DNA of 64,000 nt. Origin: Nansenia antarctica. Lineage: Eukaryota; Chordata; Actinopteri; Argentiniformes; Microstomatidae. A program made the position numbers and the translations under genes. The notes beneath the pieces were generated by a model. The model ran no database searches and had not been told where the DNA came from. It saw nothing but the letters and a program-made list of their open reading frames with translations. The DNA is taken from contig OZ022339.1 in assembly GCA_963989245.1 (NCBI GenBank), positions 95,539,332-95,603,331 on the forward strand, in the 5' to 3' direction. This document shows, one piece after another, positions 36,101 through 46,530 of the stretch. The stretch's first letter is position 1. Every line of letters begins with the position of its first letter.

Positions 36101-36261
36101 AGGCAGCCGCCTGTCTTCACCCTGGGGGTGTCATTGGGTGAGGGGCCCACCCCCCAGCTGGAGCAGCTGCTGTCCATCCCGTCTCCACTACTGAAGGGGG
36201 AGCGCTTGCACCCGACTGACTCAAGGTCAGACTTCTCTGAAGATCTGTCAACTATGGTCAT
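28993..36261 (-). CDS. usp42: Ubiquitin carboxyl-terminal hydrolase 42
   Basis: Sixteen coding exons on the minus strand: 36261-36033, 35590-35381, 35199-35089, 34597-34498, 34104-34037, 33914-33844, 33715-33633, 33537-33426, 33259-33119, 32964-32864, 32750-32596, 32237-31582, 30910-30828, 30723-29815, 29636-29269 and 29069-28993. Splice phases agree at all junctions except across exons 11 and 12. The product is a cysteine protease removing ubiquitin, known from the family to act on p53 and histone H2B. Catalytic motifs: Cys box GLQNLGNTCFLNSALQCL (exon 2), QEDAHEF (exon 4), CxxC zinc pairs (exons 6-8), His box HAGHYYCYIK (exon 9), WYQMNDS (exon 10). The tail is Ser-rich, then Arg/His-rich with Lys runs (AKKHKKSKKKKKSKDK), fitting nuclear location. 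The N-terminus MTIVDRSSEKSD matches the family start. Exon 11 has one extra base in the G5 run 32686-32690 and exon 12 lacks one base near 31705-31745. About 1157 residues. Confidence 0.95.
30950..31412. repeat. Minisatellite in usp42 intron, about 27-bp unit
   Basis: The unit TACTGCAGGATAATGACATG followed by ATTACA is repeated about sixteen times, with variants ATGACA and an alternative TGTTACATACATGATTACA spacer. It lies in the intron between usp42 exons 12 and 13 and covers most of it. Confidence 0.95.
33068..33114. repeat. CA-repeat beside the usp42 exon 9 donor
   Basis: The plus strand reads (GT)n, so the pre-mRNA has (CA)n beginning only five bases after the exon 9 5' splice site (AAG|GTATCACACA). 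The donor itself is weak, with a pyrimidine at +4 and a C at +5. Confidence 0.9.
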
Positions 36262-36271
36262 TGTTCATTGC

Positions 36272-37319
36272 TGATGGGCAAAAACAACAAACACAGATGA
36301 AAGTTAGCTGAGTTAGCTATTTAATATGTAAGTATTGACAACTAGTTGAGGAATGATAACCCTGGTAGAGATTAGTGAAGTTGTATCTGAACCAAGCACA
36401 CATACAATCTTCACTGGAGCTCTAGTGGGTTAGTATTACGCTATGATATTCAGATTGTAGTCCAAGAGTGCCAAATAAAGTGCAGTGTATATAGGATGCT
36501 CTAAACAACCTATGAAGCAACACTTTAATACAGTGTCATCCTTAGCTACCTGCATGCATGCATGTTCCGTCCAGCATCTAAATCAAACACACTGATTTCT
36601 ATTATAAATGGGTGACTTCTGGGTATGACAGATTCAGTTGGTGGATCTATTCACACATTATAGCAGGAATGACTCCCTGTCTGGCACTGAGAGGGGCGTA
36701 TGATACTCAGTCAATCCCCATGAAATATGGCAGAACAAAATCGTTTCAAATGAAAGCTTGAGGAACAAAGAAGGGTTCACAAAAAGAGTAGCTAGCAACC
36801 CAAAGCCAGTTTTTGGTTTTTGAATCAAATGTACATAGCTAAGAAAGAGAAGGAAAGAGAGATAGAGCTCCTAAGTAAGTGAGGGACAGTGTCAGTAATA
36901 AGCACAGGAATAAGCATACATCTAGAAGCATTTGGAGCATAGTAGTGTATTATGGAGATCCATGTTAGTATGTCATATTAACCACCAGGTTTACAATGCA
37001 TGGCAAAACATTCCTATCACTTTAAGAATTTGCCCACCGATACAACCGTTCGTTAAATAAGATTTCACCGAATAATATTGCCAAACTAAAAATGCGCCTG
37101 CTTGTACCAAATAAATGGCTCGTACACACTAGATTCACGGACACGTGACAACGTTACAGTAGGGTGTTAGGGACATAAACGTTTGTGTACAGTAGAATTC
37201 TCGTCCAGCGGACAGCTTTTAGAATGTTACCTAACTGCCTAGTTACAGGAACCACATCATGACTTCGGAGGGGGCAGAATTGATCAAATAACAAACTTGA
37301 CGGCTGGCTCGGATTACCC
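36272..37319. other. Long first intron of usp42, unique part
   Basis: The first coding exon of usp42 appears to begin at about 36272 (acceptor CCCATCAG), eleven bases before the ATG. Upstream, up to the LINE tail at 37320, there is AT-rich sequence with no recognisable gene. Confidence 0.4.
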
Positions 37320-38213
37320 AACGATTCAACATTGATTTGATTTTATTTTATTTTATTAATTCATGCTTGCAGTGGAGCCAAGGCCCCACTGAAAAACTGC
37401 AGAACTTACATAGATATGACACACAATATTAGCAGCACAACAATTACACAACAATTTTAAAGTTTAAAAATATTTCAAGGCGGCAAAGCAAGGGCAGGTA
37501 GCAGTCATGGTAGCCATGCTGTATTATGTGTGAGTCTAAATATTGTCATTGTACAGTCTAACTGCAGTATGCAGGGTTGAGTTCCTCAGCCTGCTGGTGT
37601 TGGCCCTCGGCTCAGCCAGCTTGTGCTGGTTCCTCAGTGTCCTGGCAGTGCAGCTGCCTCGTGTTGGAGGCAGCAGGTCATGCAGAGGGTGTTGCTCGTC
37701 ATGCATGTTCCTGACCAGCTTCACTGCGGCCTCCTCCCTCCTTGTCTGGAGTGATGGTAGGGGTTGTGAGATCTCACCAGCTCTCCTTCTGATGATTCTG
37801 CAGGCACGTGTCTGGACTCGCTCTAGCTCAGCCTGTTGTTTTTTAGAGCAGCCCACCAAGAGCACTGAGCTGTATTCCAGACACGGCCTGATGAGAGTGG
37901 TGTAGATGGTGATGAGGTCATCCGCAGGTAGACCGTGTCTTGCCATGACCGTGAGATAGTGCAGCCGCTTGGAGGCAGTTTTTATTGCCTTCTCAATGTG
38001 CACATCTCCAGTCAGCTTTTGATCCAGATGGTATCCCAGATACTTTGTTGTTTCCACAACAGGTACTTCCTGTCCCCCCAGCATCAGCGGGGGAGGTTGT
38101 GGTGGGTTCCGGGCAAAACATATGCGCAGCTCATGACCATGTAATCTGAAAGTGAAAGCCCGAAAACCAACATCGACAAGAACTAGCCCCTGTTGCAACC
38201 AGTAAACTATCAC
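37320..38213 (-). mobile_element. 5'-truncated LINE with reverse transcriptase C-terminus
   Basis: The minus-strand frame 38213-37536 encodes the post-catalytic part of a non-LTR reverse transcriptase: LRICFARNPPQPPPLMLGG, TTKYLGYHLDQKLTGDVHIE, LRPCLEYSSVLLVG-type thumb and C-terminal residues. The 3' untranslated part ends in a TTTTA-type tail at about 37325-37350. It differs from the Rex1-type copies in this window (a CR1- or I-like lineage is possible). It lies inside the first intron of usp42, in sense with it. Confidence 0.7.
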
Positions 38214-38500
38214 CTATACTAGTATAATTAACACGTTTAATTAATTAACATATCAGCAAGCTAACTTAGTACATACATATATATCTATCTATATATTTAT
38301 ATATATAAACTGAAAATCAGCCCTCTCTGGGAGGTATCGCCACTGAAAGACAAGAGACTTGCAACACGAACACGCACGTTTACGACAACTGTTCCCTCCT
38401 CCCACCCAGGCTGAGAGAGGCTTTAGCCAACGAGACAGGCCTCTAGCAACGCAACACACCAGGAGAAACAGAGAAACAGGTCATTTTAAACGTGTCTTAC
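38214..38500. other. usp42 first intron, proximal part
   Basis: Contains a TATATC simple tract (38270-38305) and no coding potential. The donor GTAAGA of the putative non-coding exon 1 lies at 38500-38495. Confidence 0.4.
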
Positions 38501-38728
38501 CCTGTTTTCGTCAACGATAAGGGAAAGTGAAGAGCGTGTGGCCTTTCTTGAGCACACGATCAGCATTCTGGTGCGGGGAAGCTCGCGCGTGCATGGTAAC
38601 AACCACAGACGCCATGGTAACGGCGCACGTAACAATACTACAATTCTATGGCGAGGATGAGCATTGTGCAACAATTATCCTACTACTACTAGCTAGCTAT
38701 AGTGCAGCAATTATCTCATTCATTGCTC
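38501..38728 (-). promoter_or_regulatory. usp42: Probable usp42 first non-coding exon and promoter
   Basis: On the minus strand ACGAAAACAGG meets a consensus donor GTAAGACACG at 38500. The adjacent 38520-38640 sequence is richer in CpG than its surroundings (CGCGCG near 38584). No TATA box is visible, as expected for a housekeeping promoter. The exon's 5' limit cannot be set from sequence alone. Confidence 0.45.
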
Positions 38729-39576
38729 CAGTGGCGCCGGCAGCCGGAATCCTGTACGCACTGTGCGTACACTTTTTTTTAAAGGATTTATTTTTTCTGT
38801 AATAAACGTGCTTAATAATTATATGTATTTTGTGTTGTGTTGAACTGGGTATATTTGCAACAGTGTTGCGGAAAATGAAGATTTCTGCCGAATGCTGCTA
38901 ACACTGGAACCACGTTATGAAACACCAGTATCAGGTGCCAGAAAGGCGCTTGACGACACACAGCGCCTTTCTGAAAAGTTAAAAGGCAGCTGCGCTTTTC
39001 TCTCGCTTTTTAAAAAGCGGCAGTTTTTTCCCTTTTCCCATAGGGTTGTATGTAAAAAGGCGCTGAAGGCCACGCTTTTTTCTTTAAAAATAAGTCAAGT
39101 GTGAACACCCCCTAATAAAGTCTTTCACGTTGCGTTCAGCCAATCACTCAACCCGTTAGGTTGTTGTTTGCCGACGGCGCTGGGAATGTCAGTGGGAAGG
39201 TGCGCATCAGAGTACAGTACTGGCGGCAGTGTGAGGGGAATGATTCTCCACAAGATATGTAAACATCACCGAACTGCAGCTCTGGCAGCGACTTCGCTGT
39301 TTTTAGTGATTGAAATACTGCGGCGGGTGCTCTATATGGATCGCAAGTGTCCAAAATGTGTAGTTTGTTCACATATCTTTTTTTTCTTCTTTTGAGAGGT
39401 GATCTAAATAATCGTTGCTTGAAACAGGTGGGAAAATGTGGGAGTGTCTGTCGATACCTCTGTTGGCCACCATGTAGCTTGCTACATCCCTATATTGTAG
39501 GCTAGTCTGCGCTATTTCTGCAAAGTTTTTTACGTTTCTGTGCGTACTATGAAATCGAATCCTGCCGGCGCCACTG
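38729..39576. mobile_element. MITE/hAT-like element with CAGTGGCGCCGGCAG ends
   Basis: A 15-bp perfect inverted pair: CAGTGGCGCCGGCAG at the left and CTGCCGGCGCCACTG at the right, with 848 bp between outer ends. The adjoining parts of the two ends are also related (GGAATCCTGTACGCAC against GTGCGTACTATGAAATCG). Flanking octamers do not match. The right end directly abuts repeat block Q, so a later rearrangement may have removed one flank. Confidence 0.7.
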
Positions 39577-39777
39577 GGATCTATTCTAATTAGGATAGAA
39601 ACCCACAAGCTCATGAGGGGAAAAGAGTTGGTAGCAGTCTGACATGGAGCAGTAGCGTAGGCAGAAATTTACTTTAGGGTGGGCCAGCTTTTTTTATTTT
39701 TATGTTTCAGTTCATCTTCATGGTCCTACTCTTGTTTGCATCCATCAAACACGTTTCCAATGCGATGTATATCAGAG
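39577..39777. repeat. Repeat block Q, copy 2, left piece
   Basis: It matches 48988-49197 and 17171-17395. It is interrupted at 39778 by the outer hAT element and resumes at 44649. The octamer GCCACCCC at the interruption is the element's target-site duplication. Confidence 0.8.
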
Positions 39778-40044
39778 GCCACCCCTAGGGTTGCCACCCG
39801 TACCTTGAAATACGGAATCGTTCCTTATTTGACAGTTAAAAGATGCGTTCCGTTTTGAACCAATACGGAACGCTGTTTGTTCCGTATTTTCAATCCACCC
39901 GCATTGCGTGATTCCTCCAATATATCTTACTGCAGCGCTGGGCAATATCAGTGTTTCCTCTATATGCATTGATTCGTGGCGGCCCGCAATGCAATCGAGA
40001 CTGAATCGCTCTCAACAGGCTCGCGGCGCGAGGCGACGCGCTTG

Positions 40045-40259
40045 CAAAACAGTTTTGTGATTGGTCCGAATTTAGCGGGACATTTGGATTTCAGGAAATC
40101 ACCCGTCCCTTTAATATTTTCTATCGCACACGGCGGCCTGTCAGACGTGAAACAGCGTGCTTCTGGAGAGCAGCACTCCCGTAATGCCAGGATCCAGATG
40201 AACCAAGCTGCAGTGACACAGTATTTCGTACCACAGGCATCTCCTGAAGCAGATAAGGT
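40045..40259 (+). pseudogene. N-terminal exon relic of the outer hAT transposase
   Basis: The frame encodes FSIAHGGLSDVKQRASGEQH, the second half of a degenerate zinc-finger motif common at the start of one hAT transposase group, and then TQYFVPQASPEADK up to a donor GTAATG at 40260. The cysteines expected before it are not clear. Confidence 0.6.
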
Positions 40260-40746
40260 AATGATCGATTTTGAATCCATTCTACCATGTGTGACGGTTG
40301 TTGTTGTTGTTAGTAGTCGATGTGGGCAGAATCGTCGCTAGTGTGTGTCACGTGATGCAAGACGGGGTGGTTGTCATAGCAACGATCAACATAGTGTAGC
40401 GAACGGAAATCTTCTAGTGTAACTCGCCCCATGCGGGAGTCAAACCCCGACCTCCCACATAACCGACGGCCGCGCTAACCATTAGACCAAGAGAGTTAAC
40501 TCCCTTGGTGGAGCTGTTAACGGGCCTCATACAGGATCGTTACACTATCCTCACCGTTCGGGAGAGCGTGCCCTCACGCTTCACTATGTCAAGTCCCTCA
40601 CGTGGACACGCCTCTCCGATGGCCTTCCTTCCATCCCAACTTTCAGACACCAGTGTAGCGAACGGGAACCTTCTAGTGTAACTCGCCCCATGCGGGAGTC
40701 GAACCCCGACCTCCCACAAAACCGACGGCCGCGCTAACCATTAGAC

Positions 40747-43196
40747 CAGCGGTTCCCAAACTGTGGGTCGCGACCCCCTAGTGGGGCGCGGGGGTACTGC
40801 AGGGGGGGCGCAGAAATAATGGGAGGGGAAAAAAATGCACACACAAGAGCTGTAAACAAACACTGCTTGCTTAAGGTTACCATCAGGGGTGTTGGTGGGC
40901 GTTGGATGATAAAAATGAGAACCTGAATGGAGCGCAGGCCATAAACTGTAACAAAGAGGCAGCGAGGGGGCTCCATTCACGTCATTGACGCGCGCTCCAT
41001 TCACGTCATTGACGCGCGCACTCCCTCCTCCAGCTATCTAGCAGCAACAACAACAATGGATAAGTTTATGAAAGAGCCAGAAGCTAAACGAAAAGCGAAG
41101 GAGCCCATGACAAACGTCCCAAAGCCAAAGTCAAGAAAGTATGACGATACATACCTCTCCCTGGGCTTCACGTCTAATGTGGTCGGTGCGGAGGAACGAC
41201 CACTGTGTGTCCTCTGTCTCAAAACTTTAGCGGCAGAAAGCATGAAGCCTAGCAAGTTGAAACGTCACTTGGAGACCACACACCCGACTGATGTGAAGAA
41301 GCCCCTCGATTTCTTCAAGAGAAAACTCCAAGAATACCGTGGTCAGCAGAGCCGTTTCGTTAAAACAGCATCTGTTACGTCTAATGCTCAACTTGCTTCC
41401 TACAAAGTGGCATATCGTATCGCCCAGTCTAAAAATCCACACACCATCGCTGAGGAGTTAATACTCCCTGCTGCAATAGATATGGTTTCACATATGATAG
41501 ACGAGGCAACAGCCCAAAAACTCAAAGCTATCCCCCTGTCAAACAACACTATTGCGAGACGCATCAATGACATCTCAGAAGACATGAAAGAGCAGCTTGT
41601 TGAGAAAATAAAAGACCAACGCTTTGCGCTCCAGGTAGACGAGGCCACAGATAGTAACAAGGACTGTCTGTTAATAGCGTATGTCAGATACATTGATGCG
41701 GAGGGTTTGAGCGAGGATTTGCTATTTTGCAACTATGTCCCAAACAGAGCAACAGCTGATGAACTGTTCAAAATCATAGACAAATACCTGAGTGAAGCCG
41801 ATCTGAAATGGGAGGACTGTGTGGGGATATGCACCGACGGTGCCCAGGCCATGGCAGGAAAACGGGGAGGGCTCCAGACGCTCATCAAGCGCGTTGCACC
41901 GAAAGCAGTGTGGACTCACTGCATAATACACAGGGAGGCACTCGCGTCAAAGCAGCTGAGTCCAGAGTTGAATGACGTTTTGTCTCATGTTATCACCACC
42001 GTCAATTACATAAAAACAAGACCACTGAAAGCTCGCATTTTTTCCGCTTTGTGCGAGGAGATGGGCTCCGAGCACACAGCTGTGCTATTTCACAGCGAGT
42101 CGCGTTGGCTCTCTCGCGGAAAGGTGCTGTCCAGGGTGCTATCGCTGAAAGATGAGATCCGAATCTACTTGGAGGAGGAAGGGAACGAACTTGCCAGCAA
42201 GTTTAATGATGAAGACTTCCTCATGAAATTGGCCTACCTAAGCGACATGTTTGAGAAGCTCAATGAATTGAATCTACAGTTGCAGGGCAACAACACACAC
42301 CTTCCACATCTGGCAGACAGGATACAATCTTTCACACGGAAACTGGACATGTGGGGCAGGAGACTTGAACAGGGGGACATCGACTCATTTGGGAATCTGA
42401 AGGCATTCATCGAGACCAATGAGCTGCAGAGCACAGTGGTTCCATGTATGAGAGAGCACATCTCAGCCCTGAAACAAAGCTTCCAGAAATACTTCTCTGT
42501 GGATGACAGTGCCAAATACGACTGGATTAGAGATCCATTTGTTGCACCACCACCTGCCATGTTCAGCACTGCGGAAGAGGAACAGTACATCGACATGACT
42601 TCAGAGTCAACCATGAGGCTGCAGTTCACATCCACGACTTTGGCTGGGTTTTGGATTGGAGTGGAGAAGGACTACCCTCTCATTGGACAGAAAGCTGTGG
42701 GAATACTGCTGCCTTTTGCAACATCGTACCTGTGTGAGATAGGCTTTTCTGCTGTTGCTGCTATCAAAAGCAAATACAGGTCGAAGTTGAACATTGAGAA
42801 TGAACTGAGAGTGGCATTCTCAAAACAACAACCCCGCTTTGAGAAGATTTGCAAGGCAAAGCAAGCACACACAAGTCATTGATCGTAATTGTGATAGAAA
42901 TGTGAGGAGTAAGAATAGTGATGCAGTAGAAATTAGTTAATGTTGATATGTTGAATATTTCAGTGGCACAGGATCATTTGCCAAGCACTTATGTTCCTTT
43001 TCAAACCATAATAAAATATAAAACTATAGTTGGATATACTGTATGTGTCTTGTTATTATTAGAAGAGAAAATGTAATGTTTTTACAACTTTATACAATTA
43101 ATTATATCAATCTAGGTGGGAACCGGGTTAGGGGGGGCTCGAAAATATTTCCAATTACCCAAGGGGGGCCTGATTGAAAAAGTTTGGGAACCACTG
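40747..43196 (+). mobile_element. Intact autonomous-looking hAT element, ZBED type
   Basis: Ends are CAGCGGTTCCCAAACT and AGTTTGGGAACCACTG, inverted with one mismatch. The perfect octamer CATTAGAC lies at 40739-40746 and 43197-43204. The element is 2450 bp and holds one uninterrupted transposase frame. The intact frame together with the perfect duplication suggests a recent insertion; this is the only hAT in the window with a complete transposase. Confidence 0.95.
41056..42882 (+). CDS. hAT transposase, ZBED5/SCAND3-like, intact
   Basis: 608 residues. A BED zinc finger lies at about residues 45-80 (C51, C54, H71, H76). The RNase H-like core carries the expected acidic residues: VDEATD (D195), CTDGAQAMAG (D261) and SESRW (E348, next to the conserved RW). 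CHCIIHRE-type motif is present as HCIIHRE. The C-terminal dimerisation region reads LCEIGFSAVAAIKSKYRSKL. The start was chosen at MDKFMKEPEAKRK because it lies right after the AT-poor leader and gives the usual family N-terminus. The enzyme would cut and paste its element. Related sequences became host genes (ZBED5, SCAND3), but the terminal repeats and duplication here mark a transposon. Confidence 0.95.
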   Translation: MDKFMKEPEAKRKAKEPMTNVPKPKSRKYDDTYLSLGFTSNVVGAEERPLCVLCLKTLAAESMKPSKLKRHLETTHPTDVKKPLDFFKRKLQEYRGQQSRFVKTASVTSNAQLASYKVAYRIAQSKNPHTIAEELILPAAIDMVSHMIDEATAQKLKAIPLSNNTIARRINDISEDMKEQLVEKIKDQRFALQVDEATDSNKDCLLIAYVRYIDAEGLSEDLLFCNYVPNRATADELFKIIDKYLSEADLKWEDCVGICTDGAQAMAGKRGGLQTLIKRVAPKAVWTHCIIHREALASKQLSPELNDVLSHVITTVNYIKTRPLKARIFSALCEEMGSEHTAVLFHSESRWLSRGKVLSRVLSLKDEIRIYLEEEGNELASKFNDEDFLMKLAYLSDMFEKLNELNLQLQGNNTHLPHLADRIQSFTRKLDMWGRRLEQGDIDSFGNLKAFIETNELQSTVVPCMREHISALKQSFQKYFSVDDSAKYDWIRDPFVAPPPAMFSTAEEEQYIDMTSESTMRLQFTSTTLAGFWIGVEKDYPLIGQKAVGILLPFATSYLCEIGFSAVAAIKSKYRSKLNIENELRVAFSKQQPRFEKICKAKQAHTSH

Positions 43197-43753
43197 CATT
43201 AGACCAAGAGAGTTAACTCTCGTTACACTATCCTCACCGTTCGGGAGAGCATGCCCTCACGCTTCGCTATGTCAAGTCCCTCACGTGGACACGCCTCTCC
43301 GATGGCCTTCCTTCCATCCCAACTTTCTGACACCAGTGTAGCGAACGGGAATCTTCTAGTGTAACTCGCCCCATGCGGGAGTCGAACCCCGACCTCCCAC
43401 ATAACCGACGGCCGCGCTAACCATAAGACCAAGAGAGTTAACTCCCTTGGTGGAGCTGTTAACGGGCCTCATACAGGATCGGGAGAGCGTGCCCTCACGC
43501 TTCACTATGTCAAGTCCCTCACGTGGACACGCCTCTCCAAAGGCCTTCCTTCCATCCCAACTTTCTGACACCAGTGTAGCGAACGGAGACTGGTAGTGCA
43601 ACTCGCCCCATGCGGGAGTCGAACCCCGACCTCCCACATAACCGACGGCCGCGCTAACCACTATACCAAGAGAGTGGCGTGGCGTGGCCACTGGTGGATC
43701 TCTGGTAAAATGGCGTGGCCACTGGTGGATCTCTGTTAAAATCAACCTCATCC

Positions 43754-44163
43754 ATAAAGTCAATATGGATGAACTATATGATGAATGCACCACAGCAAAT
43801 GCCACTTTGAAGGGGATCAGGGAGGGTGCAGAAGATGAGTGGAAGTCCAAAGCTGTGGCTGCCAGGTGGGTGGCTATCTTTCAAGCAGCTGACCTGCCTA
43901 ACATGCTGTCCGTCATCAGCCACATCCTGAGCGTCCCAGCATCCACTGCATATGTGGAAAGGATCTTTTCCAGAATGACCAGCAAATGGAGTGACTGCAG
44001 GAACAGGTGCTCTGTGGAGCTCATGAGGAGTGAGCTGCTGATCACTCTCAACTTTGAGCTGTCCTGTTCAGAGTTTTACTCCATTGTTTTGAAAGACAAA
44101 CAGCTGCTCAGTGCTGCAAGGAGTGATCAGAAGTACACTTGGAAAAAGAAATACACACAGTGA
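43754..44163 (+). pseudogene. C-terminal exon relic of the outer hAT transposase
   Basis: The frame encodes a hAT dimerisation domain: NMLSVISHILSVPASTAYVE, then RIFSRMTSKWSDCRNRCSVE, ending TWKKKYTQ. It lies in the right part of the 39786-44648 element, in the same orientation as the N-terminal relic. The catalytic middle is absent between them. Confidence 0.8.
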
Positions 44164-44648
44164 GGAAGAGAGAGAGAGGTGTTAACTGTTTTCACAGGAC
44201 AAATAAGTAACACAATGAGGAGAAGAGAGAGAGCTCAACTGCTAAACCCTGTCTACTGCTGCACATGATTGAATAATGACTGTTGAATGTTTTGTAGTTT
44301 ATAGTTTCATAAATTATTATTTGCACAACCATTGTTGCACTATATTTGAAAGTGGCAAAGCTTTGTTTAATTGTAAGTTATTGAGTTAAGTTATGGTGCA
44401 TATACTGTATGCTAATGCTTTTTGTTTAATACATTTTGTATTAAGATACGTTCAGTCAGTGTTAATAAAGCACTTGAAACTTTAAGTATGAATCTAAATG
44501 CTTTATTGAAACAATGTTTAACTTATGATTTACTAGCACTGGGGCCCCCACCCCGCCCTTGGGCCCGTGGTGGTCGTGGTCCCGAGGAGCGGGGCCCCTA
44601 CTGCGAGGGGTGTCCCTTATTTCTCTGACTGAAAGGTGGCAACCCTAG

Positions 44649-45664
44649 CCACCCCGCACACATTGATTTACAGTTGATCAAGTACAGTAGCCTACATCAG
44701 TGTGCAAGCACACTAATGAAAGGGTGCTGGTGGAGAGAGCGCTGGAGCAGTGTTGCCAACTTGATGAATACATCTTCTAGCTACTTTTGGGAGAGCCAAC
44801 AGCTACTTCCATCACAGAGGAGTTGGCAACTCTGACCTGGAGACTGGAGCCTCTTTTAAGCAATCACCAGGAGGCAGCGCCAGCTGCCCCTAATCTGCCT
44901 GATTGGGCTCCAGCTCCGCCCACCAGGTAGCCATGTTAGGCTACATCCACACCAATACGTTTTTCGTATATAAAAATATGACCGTCCACACCAGGGGGCC
45001 ATTGCACTAAAGTGGATTAGTATATCGGCGATTGAAATAAGGCCCTGTCCACACCTATACGTTTTTTTGATAAACGTTTTTCGTATATAAAAATATTACT
45101 GTCCACACCAGCATGTTTATAAACAATGTCTGTGTCCACATGCATACGCATGAACGCAATATAAACGCTGTCATTGAGCATTCCACACCAGTAGTCGGCG
45201 ATATAATATTATCCCCATAGCCCCGCTGGCCAATCAGACGCCTCTGTCTCTCAATGTTCTCGACCATTAACTGTGCATTTATCTGTAAACAGGTTAAAAG
45301 TCAAGTTAACAGTGAAAGAACTAGAAGCACTTTGTTCACATCCATTTTCCTCGCTTGACCACCTTTGCCTGCCAAAGTAGTTACTGGTGCCAGGATATGA
45401 CGTTGGAGGGAACAGCAAACAGCTGCAGTGCGCATGATCATAGAAATCTACGCGCATGATGACGTGACGAATACAAAAAGCGCCGTCTATCTCGTCCACA
45501 CGTCAAAAATATACGGTGAATTTAAAAAATCTTCACCCTGGCAGGCCTTTTTAAACATCTTCGTTTTCAGGGGGCAAAAACTCGTTTGCATCTGGACGAA
45601 CCCCCCCAAAACGAATATAAAAATCCACGTTTATCAAAAAAACGTATAGGTGTGGACAGGGCCT
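44649..45664. repeat. Repeat block Q, copy 2, right piece, with nested MITE ends
   Basis: Continuation of block Q after the outer hAT. Here the MITE shows two left ends in a row: a short one at about 44938-44996 and a full one from 45041 (AGGCCCTGTCCACACCTATA), with 45 bp of unrelated sequence between, then the shared body and the right end at 45664. This copy therefore carries a MITE inserted into, or recombined with, an older one. Confidence 0.75.
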
Positions 45665-46432
45665 TAGTAGGCCTGTTAGAATTAAACAGATCCTGTTCTT
45701 TTGTCGACTGCACCAAGAAAGAGGAGAGAAGTTCTCTAATGCACACTTGGTATATTTATTGAAAATTACACATCGAGTACAGAGATCAGCTGGACCTAAC
45801 TCCTGAGGCGGTCTCAGGAAGCAAGGTTGTTCACTTCAGATTTTACATGATATTATATACGTTTAGGAAGCACAGAGTCCTTCCCCCTTTTGGCCACTAT
45901 GATGTAATACCTAATGGCCTTGATTATAATGAGCTATAACTATGAATTGAATGTTGTCTTGTGTTTGACGTGAGAGCTAAGAAAGGAGTATTCTGCTGCA
46001 ACTGGTTTGAAGGCCAAACAGAACAGTCCCAGACAGAAAGTAACTCCCTAATGCCTTCTAATTGGTCTTGTGTAGGGTACCATACTGATAACGTGCCTAT
46101 TAAAACAGGAAAACTGGTAAGATATCTAACTAACTGGTACTAGGAGAAATGAACAATAAAACCTTTGAAAAATATATATCCTAACAGGCCAGACAAGGCC
46201 AGAAGGCCGTCACACAAGCATAACAAAAAAATCGCTAGTATGCTACCAAGCTAGCTAACGTTACAACATCATTTTGAGGCTGACTTGTGCATGACAGTCC
46301 CACATTTTGACATATTTCCATGTCGCATTTCCCCCCCTTTGATGGCATATGACACCCGGAATTTAGCTCAAGTCGTTGCACTTGTTAAAGTCGTTGCACT
46401 TGTTACCGCCAGTGTTGCCACCTTGGCGACTT
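45665..46432. repeat. Repeat block R, copy 3
   Basis: Same block as 18284-19000 and 50103-50868, with the 60-codon frame at 45961-46143. It ends at GTTGCCACCTTGGCGACTT, where copies 1 and 2 continue into block P but copies 3 and 4 change abruptly to the orphan-gene units. Confidence 0.75.
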
Positions 46433-46488
46433 CAAAATCTGCCCGGGGGGCGCCAAATGCCCCACCAATTATTTTTTAATTTTTTTAA

Positions 46489-46530
<42 letters not shown>

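Larger units (their letters stand above)
40394..43680 (-). repeat. Tandem array of tRNA-derived SINE-like units, interrupted by a hAT
   Basis: About four units of 226-258 bp lie head to tail (starts near 40395, 40653, 43337 and 43575), with the ZBED-type hAT inserted in the second. Read on the minus strand each unit has a tRNA-like head: an A-box-like TGGTCTAATGG and a B-box GGTTCGACTCC about 40 bp apart. RNA polymerase III promoters of tRNA genes have this layout. The unit tail reads AGTTAACTCCCTTGG and ends at TGACACCAG. Head-to-tail arrangement is unusual for SINEs. The head may alternatively be a tRNA pseudogene amplified as a satellite. Confidence 0.65.
39786..44648 (+). mobile_element. 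Outer hAT relic with TAGGGTTGCCACC ends
   Basis: Terminal inverted repeats TAGGGTTGCCACC and GGTGGCAACCCTA. The octamer GCCACCCC is duplicated at 39778-39785 and 44649-44656, and the flanks rejoin into block Q as seen uninterrupted at 49190-49220. The element's own sequence is split by a tandem SINE-like array and a second hAT. Its remaining coding parts are an N-terminal BED-like exon and a C-terminal dimerisation exon; the middle of the transposase is missing, so it is non-autonomous. Confidence 0.9.

Noticed and set aside
40697..40746. A functional tRNA gene on the minus strand
   Set aside because: A- and B-box-like motifs are present, but I could not draw a convincing acceptor stem or anticodon arm, and the unit is repeated in tandem with a non-tRNA tail.
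43223..43850. Minus-strand frames with repeated GLMVSAAVGYVGGRGSTPAW-type peptide
   Set aside because: They run through the tRNA-like heads of the tandem array and reflect the repeat itself.
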